Assembly: GCA_004794785.1 (NCBI GenBank)
Contig: SJOL01008723.1
Location: forward strand, 776,818 to 840,817
Reading direction: 5' to 3'
DNA: 64,000 bases
From: Opisthorchis felineus
Taxonomy: Eukaryota > Platyhelminthes > Trematoda > Opisthorchiida > Opisthorchiidae
Shown here: piece after piece, positions 27,801 through 42,800 of the stretch
Numbering within the stretch: position 1 is the stretch's first letter
Layout of the letters: every line of letters begins with the position of its first letter
The notes under the pieces: model-generated
The model's database searches: none
The model's input: only the letters and a program-made list of their open reading frames with translations
What the model was told of the DNA's origin: nothing
Program-made: the position numbers and the translations under genes

Positions 27801-30800
27801 TTTCACCGGTGGGATGGAGCACCGTACTCATAAAACAAAGTGTTAAAGGCGGTGGCCCACTGACTACTTTAGATAAAAGGCATCTAGAAATACCTCTAGG
27901 GAGGCAAATCCTCTGTTTGAGCAACCACGGTGTGTCTCGTCTTTGGATGTGAGTGCTTTTTTCCTCACGGAGGAGTTGCAGTGAAAACAAGTTCCGTTCC
28001 CGAAACACTGTTTCCTCAAAGGAGGTGCTCTTACTTGAGTAGTTCGCACAGTGGAGAGTACTATAATTATTTCGGAACTTTATGCTCACGAAAGTTTCTA
28101 GTTGATAAAGAGGAATCTAAGTGAAAATTGACGATGGAGCCAGAATCGGCACCTTTTTGTCATTGCTTATCTGTGTTTTTTATCACCCGTATTAGTGCAC
28201 CCGACCAAACATGAATGTGTTCTCCACGCACCGTTTGATGTATCGCGTCATCAAACCACGACAAGGATATGCCATATTAAAGAAAGATGGAGTGCGGTGA
28301 GTTTGTTGGAGCAGCGTAGTAATTTGAAGAATAACTTTTTGAAATGAAAGTAATCAAGGTTAGCGTTATATATTGTCTCATTATTACAGCCAATTCAGTG
28401 AGATTTCGAGGAAAGTATTGATGATAAATTTTTTCGAATAGAATAGGTATACGGATGAAGCTCCAGACTACTCTGAAATTACTGTGTATGCAGTTTGTGC
28501 AAAAATCAAGGGGGAATAGAGCTTTCAACAGAATTGCAAAGCAGAAGGCTGTTTATAGTTTTTGTTGTGGTCAGTTTTGCGATTAGTGGTGTTCACATTC
28601 ACATCACTCTCATTTGAACAGTCGTCAACCTTATGCTCTACTTGAACCCAAATTGCACAGAATTAACGAATTATACTCATTTGCATACCAATTTGGTTTT
28701 GACGGGATACTTAAATGAAATCCAGCTAAATATCTCGTTTATGACTTTCTTAAGCAACTGAATGTGCTGCACCAGGCCCCTCATGTTTCGGTTGGTACAA
28801 TATTCGAGATATCGGGATAGGTTTTATTGATGTTTATGATGTTCTGGAGAATGTTGCTTAAGGATATCATAAACGAGAGATTCGACCGGGTTCTAGTTGA
28901 GTCTCCCGTCAAGACCAAATTGGTGTGCAAATGAGTGTATTTCGTTCATCCTTCCTTGCTTGTGTCTAAAAGGCACCAATGCACGTGAATTGGGGGGAGG
29001 GGATTGAGAGTGTGATCCACATTGGCCCAAAGTAGAGTGGATATATGTTGACCTGAGCAAGCGAAACTGACGTGTATGTTGATGTACAAGTAGGCAGTCG
29101 TTAGGTCGGGTTGTGCGCAGAATAAGAAGGTAAAATGCATAAACGTTTCGCTGATGCACTGGTAAAAATCAAAACATATTTCACGACATTGGGGAGAGAG
29201 ATTAGAACGGAGCAGCCAGGCACAGAATACTAACATTTTCTAGACATCCATTTTATACGCAAATCACAAGGTAGTTCGAATTGCAACCTGTGAAGTCTGT
29301 AATTCACGACCCGCTGTGTTATAAATGGCTCAGCTCACAACGTGTAAGAACGGAGGCCTCCGGGGGTTCCATTAGAGTAGCGACTCTACTTGCTGTATGA
29401 TTGGATGTAGTTCTACTATACTACTAGCTTAAACCTGACTGGATGCAGCCATAATAAGGTAAAATCGAAGGGCGAGCTATGAACCCGACACTCGTTCTCG
29501 AAAATTTGTCCCACAGTCATAATCCATTTTTGGATATATATTTTGATCATGATTACGGTGTCAGATACGTATAAGTATTGTTGTATGGTTCTTTTTGTTA
29601 GTTTGCGAATGCTTTTCAACACAGAGCAATTTTATTTTCGTGGGCGCTGAAAGCACTAAATTTTTGGGTAACATGGTTTACTTATGAACGTAAGCAGGTT
29701 CTCTGCTTAACCATTCGTTTCCAATAGCTAAGGAACGAACTTACATAGCGATGGTTAGCGACTGGACAAGGTTAATTATGGAAGCTACTTGATACCTGGA
29801 CAAAATTCAATATTGAAATAATACACCAGGTATGAACTGGCATGTAAAATAGGTTGTATTTGTTGCCTCTCTTCTATGGATTATAACTGTATGCGTGAAA
29901 AATACTGCGATCCATTTGCACGCTTTTGAGTCAGAGGCTTATCAGCTAATCAACTTCCTATGTACAGAAGCACTTCCAACAGTTAGATCAGCACTTATGC
30001 TCCGTACCCGTGGAGGAACCTACAATATTTTGCATGTTTATCACAGATTAGTTGGCGCATTTTGGCTTATTCTGTATTTACCAGCGCTCAGAATTTCATT
30101 GGTATGAATGGGAGGGACCTTTCCATATTCCATTTCCATGATCAGCCTTTTCGAACCACAGAGACAGCATACGCTAGTAATATTTTCATTTAAGTGGGAT
30201 TGCTTGTAGCATCTTTCGTAGTAAGCAAATCCGTTCATTGCTTAATTTTATGTAGGTTGAGCTTATTCGATCAAACTCAGAGCGTACCTCAGAGTTGTAC
30301 ACAGCTTAATAATGTTGTTCAAAGTAGAGAAATCGATATTAGTGAGGAGCATTCCTTATTCGTACTGATAACTGCCACAGAAACACATTGGAATTCCAAC
30401 TTTTGATACAGATAAACTCGAGATAGCTTAGTGGTGAAGGTGCGAGCTTACTGACCGGAAACTCGGTGGTTCGAACCCAATCTCAGAATCTCGACTGCTC
30501 TTGTCTAGGCTTGAGCAAACTGGCAGCATTTGTGCTTCCTTCCGGAGGACATGGTAGCTAGACGCCGAAAGAGTGTGACGGTTAAACGATTATTTGTTTT
30601 ATTTTGTTGCAGATGGTCTCGTTTGGTGGTTGATTGGGCACCACATACACCAAAAACGGATAATAATTTAGTACTCTTCACGATGGACACGAAGGGTATC
30701 CTATCAAAGTGGCACGTATTCAAGGGTGAAAGTTGCCTGATTGAGCAAATTCACTTTCAGCTTCGGTCAAAACCCATGGATGCTCTACAAATCGTGGGAG

Positions 30801-33800
30801 TGGCAATTTTGCCAGTCAACAAGAACAGTAAAGTAAGACTAAGCAAATTAGACCACAGTACGTAAAGTGCGATTTCGTTTCTTCCTGGCCCACAGGATAT
30901 TAAATGCCTTATAGTCTGTGTACGCCCTTCACATTTTTGTGCTATAATTGGTTCCAAACGAATCGTCAGTGTTTCAGCAATCACTGTATTTTCATTGGAA
31001 ATTCGTTCTACCAAAGTTAGTGTTTGTCACCTGCTGAACCATGAACACACCTCTGCCTCAATCGGTTAGGTTGTAGCGGTCCAGTTAACAAGTCTTAAAT
31101 GAGACGTACTTTTGACCTGCGGAAGGTGGACAATTGTGAAGCAAGTTACCGACTGTGTGAACGTATGCGCTTGGAATGCTCCTTGGGCTGGGGTACATTC
31201 GTTCTACAGGTCAAAGTGACACCAACGGTTGTCCCTTCTAGTGATAAGACTTCTTATTGAATCTCTGCTGATCCGGTTAAGAAAGTCTCGTACTGAGAAC
31301 CGTCCCTCCGGAAGATCCTTTAAGAGGGCATTTTACTACGCTTAGCTGGTCTTATTAGTAGACAGAACCTCCATCGGAGTGATGCCTGTGTGGATAAGCA
31401 GTTTGAAATGGTTTACCGCGCCGAGTGTTGCTTTACTGGGCGGTCAGGAGTTTTCTGTGGCCTTCTTCATCGAATTATGCCAGCGTCCCTCGAGCATGAT
31501 GGACAGCGCAAGATCCGTTTGTCACTGAACTCTGTGTGGAATAGTTCTATGGCGCGCCACTGACTGGCAGGGGTATATGTGGCTGATCAACTCCTTCTTT
31601 GGAGTAATACGGTGCTGGTGGAAACTATGATCGTCAGGAGTCTCTTAAAGCTTAGTTTATCCGGAAAATAGGTTAGATAAGCATTAGACTACAAAATCAA
31701 AGAAAAACGGGACCATTTGTCGTCCAATTGCCTATAACTGATTAGTTTACTAATCACTGCAGAAACGAGCAATAAGAACTCACAATAAGAAACTATCCAA
31801 AAGTTTGGCCGAAAGTGAGTTATAGATTATTCGCTTGTTCGTAGTGTGATCCACTTGAATGATGTCCGCAATATTATTCTGGACCACTGCTAAGAGTGTG
31901 CACCGAAAGTGAAGAAGCGAAGAGTGGAACATATGGAACACCAGGCCATCAAATGTATATAAAGATAGAAGATAGATAAAAGAAGATAAAAAGATAGAAG
32001 AAAAACAAGGTTGTAGTTGTCTCAGAAAGATCAGTTACTGAACAGGAAAGTTTTTGCACAAAAGCTGCAAGAAGTTGCTTTTGAAGGACCATCGTTTGGT
32101 TCCGCTCAACTAACACTGGAGACAAGTGAGGACTGCATTATGTGACGGAGAGTAAACCTCTTACAGCCAGTCTGAAACAGTGCCACTTTCTAGTGCATTC
32201 TACGTAGCGTTTCAAGAAACGGCACTGACGCAAGTAGCGTATGATTTCTGAGACTGACAACACATTTATTTTATTTTCGTCAGTTGGGACAGATCCTGTA
32301 CGCATTGGTAAAATTCACTTTCAGTTGCTTTCACGAAAGTTTCTCCAGATAATGTGTAGAAGTTGGTTTGGTTCGCTTGATGCTGGATGTGTGCGTGTTA
32401 GTATGAAACGATGGGCGTCCTTCAGGTTCGTCCATTGCATTTCATGCTGGGTAGGCTTTACCTGGTCGGAGAACTACCGAAACTCTCCCTAGGGTCGATG
32501 TTTTAAAAAGATCTTTTACTGGAAAACTATCAACCGAAGATTGTTTTTGTCATTAAGTTCCTGTTGAACAAGCTCCTAACAAACTCCTCCCATAAAACCA
32601 CTTTCATATTTCCTCAGCAATAATAAGTGATATAGCTTCTAGATTTAGAATTATCTCTGAAAGAGAAGCAATCAAGCTGCTTAAATAGCGGTCCAGTTGG
32701 ACCCATGGCTGAATGTGCTGAAAAATTACACAGTTGAATTACTCAACAAATCGCAACAAATCAGTATGTTTACCAGTGATCTGTCATAAATGTTTGATGG
32801 CCCTCATCAACCTGATTTGGCTCAACTTGTCTCAGAAGTTGTAAGTTTTCGGTTCAGCGACAATGAGTTCTCTTATCCTCCGGCGTAAGTCACGGTTATT
32901 AGCCAGTTTTAGATACATCATTTTAGTAAGTGTCTAACTGTACACATCATTGATCTTAGACTATTCCGTAGTTTGCTTCCCACTAATCTCGTTGAATCTC
33001 ACGCTAATTCGATGTACATACGCTGGCGCTCTTGTTTCGCACCATACAACCAGCCGCACAAGCAAAAACAAAGCCTACTCACAATCGTCTTCTCGAAATA
33101 CCTTCTTGCTCAAGACAAAGGTTCGCTTCCGCCTAATGTCAAACTTTTTCACATCTTGATTACTCCTGAACTGTGAACCTCTGAACGACTATCTCAAGTT
33201 TTGTTTTGACACATGTTTTCGGCTTCCATTGGTTTCCCCTGCCTTATCTAGACTCGCTCTGGAAAACAAAAGTGAGGCATCAGCAGTGTAGATAGATGAA
33301 ATTTTGTTCCTATTTATGACAAATACAGGAAACCGAGCAATTCATCCGTCATTATCTCGGGTAGATAATTGGATTAGTAAATTGCCAGGAGATTTAGATA
33401 TGTATTCAGGCCGTGGCGAGCAATCCGTATTAGATAAACGTAATCGTGATTTATTCAGTTCAGCTGACTTCAATTTTCTCCCCAATTTCGTGAAGCACCG
33501 ATTCTGGCTACTTTTTCCGATGACAACGGGGCCTAATGCGGCACAGAGTTCTTCTTTTCTGCGTCCCATACTCAAAGGGAGTGTGCTCCGGCAGAAATTT
33601 TCCATTTGTGTATTAGCCCTCGTTGAACACCTGAGTGTTTGATCAGTCCTCGTAAAACGATTCCAAAGGAAGCTCTCGATGTTTATATAGTTGCAATTCG
33701 CGTCTGGAAAATTAACAACAATTGTGGACACACAAGAAGTTTTCCTTGATACCGGATTCATATTTTCAGTTCTTTGGCACTTGACGGGAAAGGATTAACT

Positions 33801-36800
33801 CTGCGACTGATATTTTCATACTGGAACGATGCTTTTGGGAACATCGCTACAGCATTCTTCCAAAGGGCCCTTCAACAAAAGTTTTTTATGAAAGCTTTAG
33901 GTAATCGCTTGAACTCATGAAAGCAATTTACAGCTCCACACGGCAATAAGCCTACTACCCACATATATGATTCAGGTGTCTTTCGGGGTTCCATTCAATC
34001 CGATTGCTCCTTCTCTTGGTATGTAAAAAGTTGTCCGATAGCCAATCATCCCATCGGCTGCAAACAAGCTGATTACGTTATCTTTTGTTATTCAGCCTCT
34101 GACCCTTTAGGATGCCCCCACTTAACTTTGCAAGTGCGAAGTTAAAGTGCACACAAAAATATGTCAACCTAACATTTAGCCTATAGGTCCTTAAGTGCTA
34201 TTCATTTGAATATCTGGCTGCCCGATTTTTCACACACTGACCTAGACAAAACACGTTCACTCTGTATGGATTACGTTTGGAAAACTTTTTTCTCATCTCT
34301 GAAACTAAAATAATTTAGGTTTCACGGAATCTTATCCTAACATTTGTTACCGTTTATGTTTCCCTCTTGTTCAGCGAATCCCTCGTTTTTTATTAAGCCT
34401 GAAAGGAAAAGACAATATTTCAGTTACTTTGACTCCTGGACTCCCACCTTAGTGTTGTGGGCTTGTCAGCAGTATTCTGTTCGACTTTATCGTTTGCATC
34501 TAATTTCAAGCATGTGAAAGGTTATCGAGTGATCACGACCATCACTTTAAAGGCGTTTCACTACCGATTCAAGCTACTTCCAAGCCGTAAACCGAATTAT
34601 AGAAAAAGTTCTGCTTGCTTGCTTGTACACCGTGAGACACCCAACAGAACAGTCTCACTATTAACAGTTTGTCCTACAGTTTGCACTATACATATTCAGC
34701 AATTTTGCTTGAAATCTTTGGAACGGGATTGGTGGGAAATAATTCTCTGAGTGTATGATTGAAACGGATGAGGAACACTTCATGAACAAAGTAAATGCTA
34801 ATTTAATGGCATTTCTTGTTTTGGTATTTCGGGAATTCTGTCTATTTCAGATCCAAAAAATTACGCCTCTAAGGAGGTTACATATCCAGACAGAATACCG
34901 TATTTCACTGTCCTCTGTGAGAAAGAAAAAAACAACAGTGGTGAATCCACAAAATCCTGATTCTGTATCTAAATCGATAGTATTCTCGAACGAAACCCCC
35001 AACCAGGTAACATAGGACAAGTAGTTCTGGAAACATCAAATGAGATGTTTTTGTTGGTGGCACGGGGTTGATCCGGATAAAAGCGTCTTGACTGTTGTGT
35101 TGCCATATTCCATGCCAGAAACTATGGCAATTTTCCTATACTTGGAATACGCGATACGGTTTGAGAACAGACCTTTATTTTTCTAAAACAGTGTTTCCAC
35201 AAGAGGCTCCTGTCTCCCACTGCTAAACTAAAACACAAAGTCCTATAATTGCTCCCGCATCTGGGAAACACCATCCCTCCGAACTAGACCAGTTTTCCCC
35301 AGTCCCGCTAAATCACAAGTGGATTGATGAGCAAAGTACAAAACACCCAAAATGAATCGGAAAATATTGAAAATTTCACTCCTACTCCTCCACGGTTTTT
35401 GAGGAACCAGAAGAAGTGGACTTTGCTTGACATGGTAGTGGATATATGATTAGCTATAATGAGTAATAATGTTCAAACTGTAAGTTAGGCTTTATTGGTT
35501 ACCTCTCGTGCACATTCGTGATACTGACAACTGAGCTAATGGTCCCATTACCTGCCTGTATTACAGCTAGATGTAACAGCTAAGATGCAACTAGGAGTAT
35601 TGGCCAGGAGTGAGTGGTCCAGTTGTCTTCATGAGTATTTGAAATAATTCTTGAACTTAGTCGCTCGACGAAGCTTAATCGCGTGACCTTGAGAGAAATG
35701 ATATATTCCTGTCCCTCAAGCGTAAAAGTTGGTTAGACAATAACCCCAGGGTACATTGCACAACTAGATGCTTAAGATAACCATTGAAAAGACTACAGTA
35801 CCATGAGGAATAAAGTCACAGAACCTTTCACCTGATTTTTACAGCTTGTGATAGCTCAGTTAAGGCACGAAATTAATGACTGGGAAGTCCGTGGTTCGAA
35901 CTCAACTGCGGCATCTCTTTTGCTCCTGTCTAGGCTTGGGCAACCTGGCAGTATCTCAGACCTCGTGCTTCCATCAGACGGCTTGAGAGCTGGACACCGA
36001 AAGAGTGTTGCGGGTGAACAACTACTTCCCCTACTACTACGCCATGGGCGACTTATAAAGCGTTCTATTCATTACACCCATGAATAGAAGACAGATCACT
36101 GTCACAAACCATTCGTGCCAGGCAGCACATCCTGCACACTAGCGACAGCCAGCTGCTGCTCACAAAAAGAAACGTGGACTTCGCTCTATTTCATGTGTGT
36201 AGAAAGCCCTAGTAGCTACCAACTTTAAATAAAAGTCTAAAGGGACACCAGCCTTGATGAAAATCACGTTGATATCTCGGAGCTGAACAGACTTACAGGA
36301 TGAATATTCAAAACGGACCATGGTCTCGTTTGTCCGTGTGCAGACAGGCAAATTCCACCAGCGCCATCCCTACCCCAAATAATACTTAGATGAGAAGAGA
36401 GATAGTGAAAGGCCGAAGATGATCGTTCGATATCATTGTGACATTTGCATGTAAAGTGGTAAACACTACGAAACATTGGGTGCACAGTTGAATCGTGCCA
36501 GTCAACATCGGCGGAATTATTATGCTCGCGACTGCTACGCAAAGCTGCGTGATGCTACGCAGCTGTAATATTCTACAGAAACTAATTGCAGACAAGGTCG
36601 GCACGACCGTGCTGCGTCACTGGTCGGTAGACCTACTTTTAGATTTTGGTTATCAAAAAGACTCCTTTTTTTATTACGAATGCAGCTCGATTACTCTGAC
36701 AAACTCGGCGTGGACAATTACCATAACACCAACAATTCAGGCTAGTTTCACTCAATTTGCTGTCTCGACTCTGAAGTCCACCAACACACGCAAACGAAAT

Positions 36801-39800
36801 GCGAATCAGCCTGTCTACTGTCCGAATACAGAGTGTATGACAGCTGACGAATATGACTGCAGCCATAAATCAAAGCGTTTATGGTTTACATCATACCGGA
36901 AATGATGCTATTTGTGTGATTTAAGCGGGTCAGTCAAGAAGCTCGGTGGACGACAATGAACATCGGGCTGACGTCAAGATGGCGGCCAAAGATCGACATT
37001 TCATGAAAAGTGTGCTCTAAAATGTGCTTCAAATGCAAGCAGAAATAATGGTTTTCTCGTAAATAACACTGCCTGAATCGGGAATGACTTAGGTCCTACG
37101 GAAATCTAGATATTATTTCTGGATCTCCTTCCTTATGGGGACATTGAATCCGTGAGTCGGGCCCTATTGAGGAGACCATTGCATTCTATCACTTTATTGA
37201 TGTCACCGTCTTCTAAGAGAATTTTATTCCTGACAAAGCAATGTAGTAAACAGAGTGCAACCTCACATACTCCCAAACCAGTTCAATAACAGAGCCAAAA
37301 TATCCCCCGAGATATGAGACAGGTACACTTACATAGGAGAGACTTAATATATCTCAACTTGCATGAGGAAACATCTTAGGCTTAACTCGAATTGATGTAA
37401 CCTAAATAGTGATTGAAATACTAATACTGACAGTTCTTTTTTTAACTTCCGATCTCGCAGCAGTATCGATAAAAATAAACGGGACCCGAATCATCCTGTA
37501 GGTCTCGTTGCACTGCTACCTACTAGGACACAACCGAACTGTTCGTCTGTCAGTTGGCGACCCTGTTATATACGTGGTATGTAGATAACACGTGATTCAA
37601 ACGGGTCTATGCCTCCTTTAGCATATGCGTTGCAAATTTTTTGAAGTCCAACTACCAGTGAATAGGCAGACGATTATTTACTTTTCACGATGCTCTCGAA
37701 GGACCTGTCACTTTGCGGGTAGTTCAAATCATGACTTTCAGCCACTTTCTCCTAAAACTCGAGCACCGCACAAGCTCATTTGTAAAAAATCAGTAGAATT
37801 GGAATTTCTCAATGCGTTCCCCGTTAAAACTGGAATTACACAGTACAAATCATCACACATTCATGAAAGTTTTCGGCTTTTTGGATCCTTTCGCAGTTTT
37901 CCGCCCAGTTTGGAGTTTTGAAAATATGGTTGTTTATTTTTCTTTGTTGCATAAAAGTCCCCCAGCTCGGGCGCGTTAATTGTGGTGACCAAGTCGGACG
38001 TATTTCGTTTACCAGCCTCGCGCTGTGGACTATTTGGGCATCTTCGAGAAATATGCGAGACCATACAAGATCCGTACTGCGGATGGAATATGCAAACCGA
38101 GAGGTGCGAGGAGTTGACAACACAAACAGAGCACACCAAACATGTGGTCAGATTTGATATGTGTGCACCAGACTTGAAAAAGGAACCAAAATTCTCAATC
38201 GACGGACAATGGGGAGCGTGGAGTGCATGGTCTGCTTGCAGTATGTCTGGACCAACCGAAGAGAAGGAAGGTTGGATGCCTGAACACAGAAGTTCACAGC
38301 AAGCACAAACTGTGGCGCGTTCATTGGAAGTTCATGGCTGTCAGTGCAGATATCGGCTTTGCTCGGCTCCTTATCCATTTGGCCAACAGGGTAAGAAATG
38401 TATGGAGGGGCCAGCGGCACAAACAACAAACTGTTCAATTTCGGGCGGATGGACAGTCTGGAGTTCCTGGTCTGGATGCGAACCGGCTTGCAGACCTGCA
38501 GAGACTTCTTCTCGTCAAGAAGATATCTTAGTTCCCGCACGGACTAGGCAACGCTGGTGCTTGAACCCAGCCCCTCTCGGTCCACATGGAGAACAGTGCA
38601 TTGGAGCGGGCAAGGAATCTCAACCATGCATCGGTCCGCTGCCGATGTGTCTAGGTAAATTGCGCAACTCATCAGATTAGGGAAAATCCAATCGAGTTTG
38701 CTGTCATATAGTACCTGTAGTACCTGACGAAAGGTGGGAATAATTAATCAGGTAGCATACTAGATTTGCACTTACCGTGTTCTTAACGCCACTTTTATTC
38801 TGGTCGAAAAGGATTCGGATCGAACCAGCCTGCAGCATATAACATTGCATCCCTCTGGAAATAACAGCCCTCAGATGCGCTCCCTATTTGCCAGTATTTC
38901 TAGGTTCTCGAGAGATAAAGAGAAGTATAAGTCTGAAATTCCTTGGTATAAAACAGCCCAAGTGAAACACAAACCATTGTATGATTTGTATATTTTGACT
39001 GTTGACCTGGTTTGATGGAAACTACTAGAGAATACCTCTAGACGGCAAGGCGCCATTGCAACTAAAACCACCGGAACTTTAATGCACAGATGGATGTGTG
39101 ACAACCTAATGCAGATGCAATATCTGCTATTATATCCTGCCTGCCAGAATTGAATGCGCCCCAAGCAGGAACTCAGCTAGTTGAGCCGACTCTAACCCTC
39201 TATCAACCATCCAACGAGCGGAGACGTTTATTGCAGTTTCGTTCGAATCACTCAGATGTTCTACTAACCATCCACCGGATTTTTCGCTGTTCTGTGTTAC
39301 TGCCTGTAAACCTGCATAAAACTAACTAGCTGGCTTACGTTTAAGAGATTGTTTTTTTTTCGCCTCCGTTATAAGAGGGTTAATAAATTTCCTCGTGACC
39401 TACGAGTATGACTTTAAAGATACAACGAGAGTACTGGGTACATGACTTGTAATGGCTGCTGTTAAGTTGACTGCACTTCATCATAACAGCACTTGTTAGC
39501 GAGAATTATAACCATATGGTGGCGAAGTGTGCTACCTTTCAAAAAGGAAGAAATCCATGACGCTCCCAGTAATCACACATTTAGTTCTAAAACCGGACTA
39601 CATGTGAATGGTCAAGCGAAATTTGATCCCAAGTGGTCAAAAACCATCAAAGAATACAACGCCACAAGTCTAGAAGTTTTCACGTGATATCCAAACAACA
39701 ATTTGTACACCAGCCACGCACCTCCAGCCGTTCACTTGAAGTTAACTGTGCGATTTACAGTGTCTGATGATGGAGTTCCGTCAATTCCTATTAGACGTGA

Positions 39801-42800
39801 TTTAATTCCACACTTCTGAACTTGTCTGCATACTTATCCAAGGTTTCTGGGTTCCGAACACCATAGGATTTGTGCAACGTTAAGCATCGATTGCGGAAGT
39901 CATTTAACGAAGATTGGCCTGGTGGGACCGTATACTCATTCCTCTATTCAGAAACAATTTTTGGTATGCCACTTAGTGCAACACCGATAGCTTAGGTTTG
40001 TGTAGATAGCCCGCAACCCAGCTGTTCTGCTCAGCGAGTAGACCAATGAACAGGTCTGGGAAGTCAATTCAGGCATATGGTACAAACACAAAGACGTTGG
40101 TGAGGGGGAACACTGGAATCAAACTTTATACACGTAGTTACGAGGCCGATATTTTTCTTCGCCACAACTCTACTTCCAACAAGTTAGGTGAACATTTGAA
40201 AACAAATGAGTTGGCCGACTTAAAATTCCAACGTATTAGTTAGTTAAATGGTTTCTGTGCCTGCCTATAATGGGGATTTTTGTCCACAAACTTTTCTATT
40301 TCCCTTCTCTGGAAGACCAAAATCTTCCAATTCCCGGTTGGTCACAATGGTCCCAGTGGTCCGATTGTTCAACCTCTTGTAATGGTGGGCGGAGAATCCG
40401 ATGGCGCCAATGTATTCGAGAGGAAATGGAAAGTGCCCCACCAAAACTGGATAAATCGACCTACAAAAAGATTATTAGAGAATCACTGGACAAGACATTG
40501 TGCCTCGGGGAAGCTTTTGAGGAGCAAGAATGTAACACACAACCTTGTCCGGGTAAGTTCGAATTTTCTCACATTGGTACAAGTAGGAGAACGGAATCGG
40601 GACAGAATACAGTTCGGTCGGTATAAAATACAAGGAGATAACATTTGGGTAGTTTTTTTCAGGTGAGGATGTAAAATATGTGGACAATCAGAGTAAGAAT
40701 AGATAAGTACACAAATAGGCAAGAATAGTGCTTTGCCAAAGAGAAATGTTTGGTAGGTCACTTGCAAAGTAAGCGTGCGTTTCCGAACAAAACATTTTAT
40801 GCACAGCGACGGGTTCCCGTCATCCTAATTATCATGGCTTCAGCAAATTCAATATGTCCGTAGTCCACAATAAATATCACGATTGGGAACATTTACATGG
40901 ATAACTTAGGTTTTTGCCATACTGAAAAATGGGTGGATTAGATCCACTGGTTCAAAATACCTTTCTTTGTTCAGACATGGTCCTACGTAGGTGAAACAAA
41001 TATATTTGTCATCAGTTGGTGGCAGATGTCCAGGACATTTTGTTGATCGTGTGCACTGCGAACTATTGTCAGACAGCTTGAAAGTCTGACTTTCTCTGTC
41101 TGTACTGTACCTCCCTGTGAGGCAAACTCACAAGGATGGATTGAAATCACTAATGCACTGCATGCACAGCTGAATAGCATTCAAACACAGTTTACTTTGC
41201 CGTACAAAGTGGTTATACCTTACTTTATTTCAAGAGACTCGAACAACTAAATATGCGGTAGGGACTAACGGATTTTGCGAAACTCCTTTGCTTAGGTCTG
41301 GGCCCTGTCACCTATCGGCTATAAGAATACTGCTTACCACGATGAATGCGCTTATCGTCATTTACTAATATTATTTCTAAGAGCCGGCCATTTCCTTCGG
41401 TTGGTATGAGCTTGGGTTTCAGATACTAATGACAGTTTTTCTGATAAATCGGAATATACTCATAATCATACTTAGAACTTAAGCGTGATCCCTGGATTCA
41501 ACAGATACTTGGTATAAAGCCACCAGAAACATAATCAAAGGTTGCATTCGTCAGCAGGATGGTCTTGAATTTCTGAGGAGAACGAAATGGCGACAGGCTG
41601 TGTCACTGTGTTTTGATGCTGTTTTTTGGTGGGACGCAGTCGATACAAATCCAGCAAATCCATCTATCGACTACAGTCAAGCACTTGGATGTACAGTTTA
41701 CCGAAAAATGTTTTTGACTGCATCAGTTATTGACCACAAGCCAGATGTTTTTAACGGACTGTCATAAATAGAACGATGAGTCTAACCGGCCGGTCAGGGG
41801 CGTGACAGGTTACAACACAGAACACTGTAAATGAAGCATTGCCCAAAAATGAGCTCATGAGTCGTCCATTAGTATGACAAGTATAGCCTTTAACAGGCCA
41901 CCAGAAATCTGTTCATTAAAAAATGGTTTACTTGTGTGTGCTAATCTTTGAATGATTATCATTAAAATACTTAGTCAATATTGGGGAAAGGAAAATATAC
42001 TGGGGTTATTTATTCTGAGTAGCACTGACGTAGTCTGTATGTCCACAGACCACAACGCAGAGCAAATCACGATCGGGCCAATAATAATACAAGAAAGGTA
42101 TATACCAATTAGTCATTCACATGACAGGATATCAGATACTCTTTAAAAAAACTGTATAAACGCAGCTAGGCACGGAGGAAGCACCCACTCGACTGCGCAC
42201 TGACGATGTCTCCTCGATTGAGGAGGAAAAGTTTGCAAGCCAACTTCGAAGCCCGGCAAACAGATCAACGACCATTTGATCAACCACCAGTCACTGCTGA
42301 TCAACTAGCCTCAGCTCAGAGTGAACTATGTTCAGATTGTCTGTTATGGACCACGACTATTGGATGCTTATTACTAGTGATGCTAAATTATGATGAAACG
42401 CATGTGTGGTGATCCTTAGGCTATGATCATAGGTTCACTCTGATCTACACAACCAAACCTCCAAAAAAAAGAAAATGATTAGGAGTTCCTAGATACGAAA
42501 AGCACTTGCGTTGTTCGTTTTCTCGAACCTTAAGGAAACGTGACAATACACCGAATGCCCTAATTTCAGTGAACAAGGTGACCTCGGCTTGGACCACTTG
42601 GTATGTGGCTGAAGGCGACAAAGCCACGGGAACTTTGGAACGATGCTACCGAGTGGAATGTGTGGCAAACGTACCAGAAGTAGACAAGCTGCAAGCAACT
42701 ATGCAGTTACAAAATGGCGAATGCGAAGTTGGTGCGAACGGAGTATTAATCTGTCAGGAGCCGAGTAAGTCATTCCAGTTGTAGTCTAATTGAAAGTTCA

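Larger units (their letters stand above)
30833..37957 (+). other. Semaphorin intron 12 (7.1 kb)
   Basis: The longest intron of the model. It holds a SINE at 35844-36025, a purine-rich tract at 31961-32008, and a GC-richer stretch at about 31050-31640 that looks like old mobile sequence but which I cannot name. Several open frames of 90-139 codons (for example 33342-33761 on - and 36495-36905 on +) match no family and lack phase-compatible borders. Confidence 0.55.

Noticed and set aside
31050..31640. GC-richer stretch suspected to be a LINE relic
   Set aside because: I could not find reverse transcriptase motifs in any frame, so I left it unnamed.
32281..32350. AAATTCACTTTCAG shared with the exon at 30613 (near 30757), suggesting exon duplication
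   Set aside because: Only about 14 bases match, and the flanks do not align. Coincidence is more likely.
33342..33761. 139-codon open frame on the minus strand
   Set aside because: No known family, no splice context, and it overlaps a 112-codon frame on the plus strand.
36495..36905. 136-codon open frame on the plus strand
   Set aside because: It resembles no protein I know and lies within an intron that is well supported by the flanking exons.
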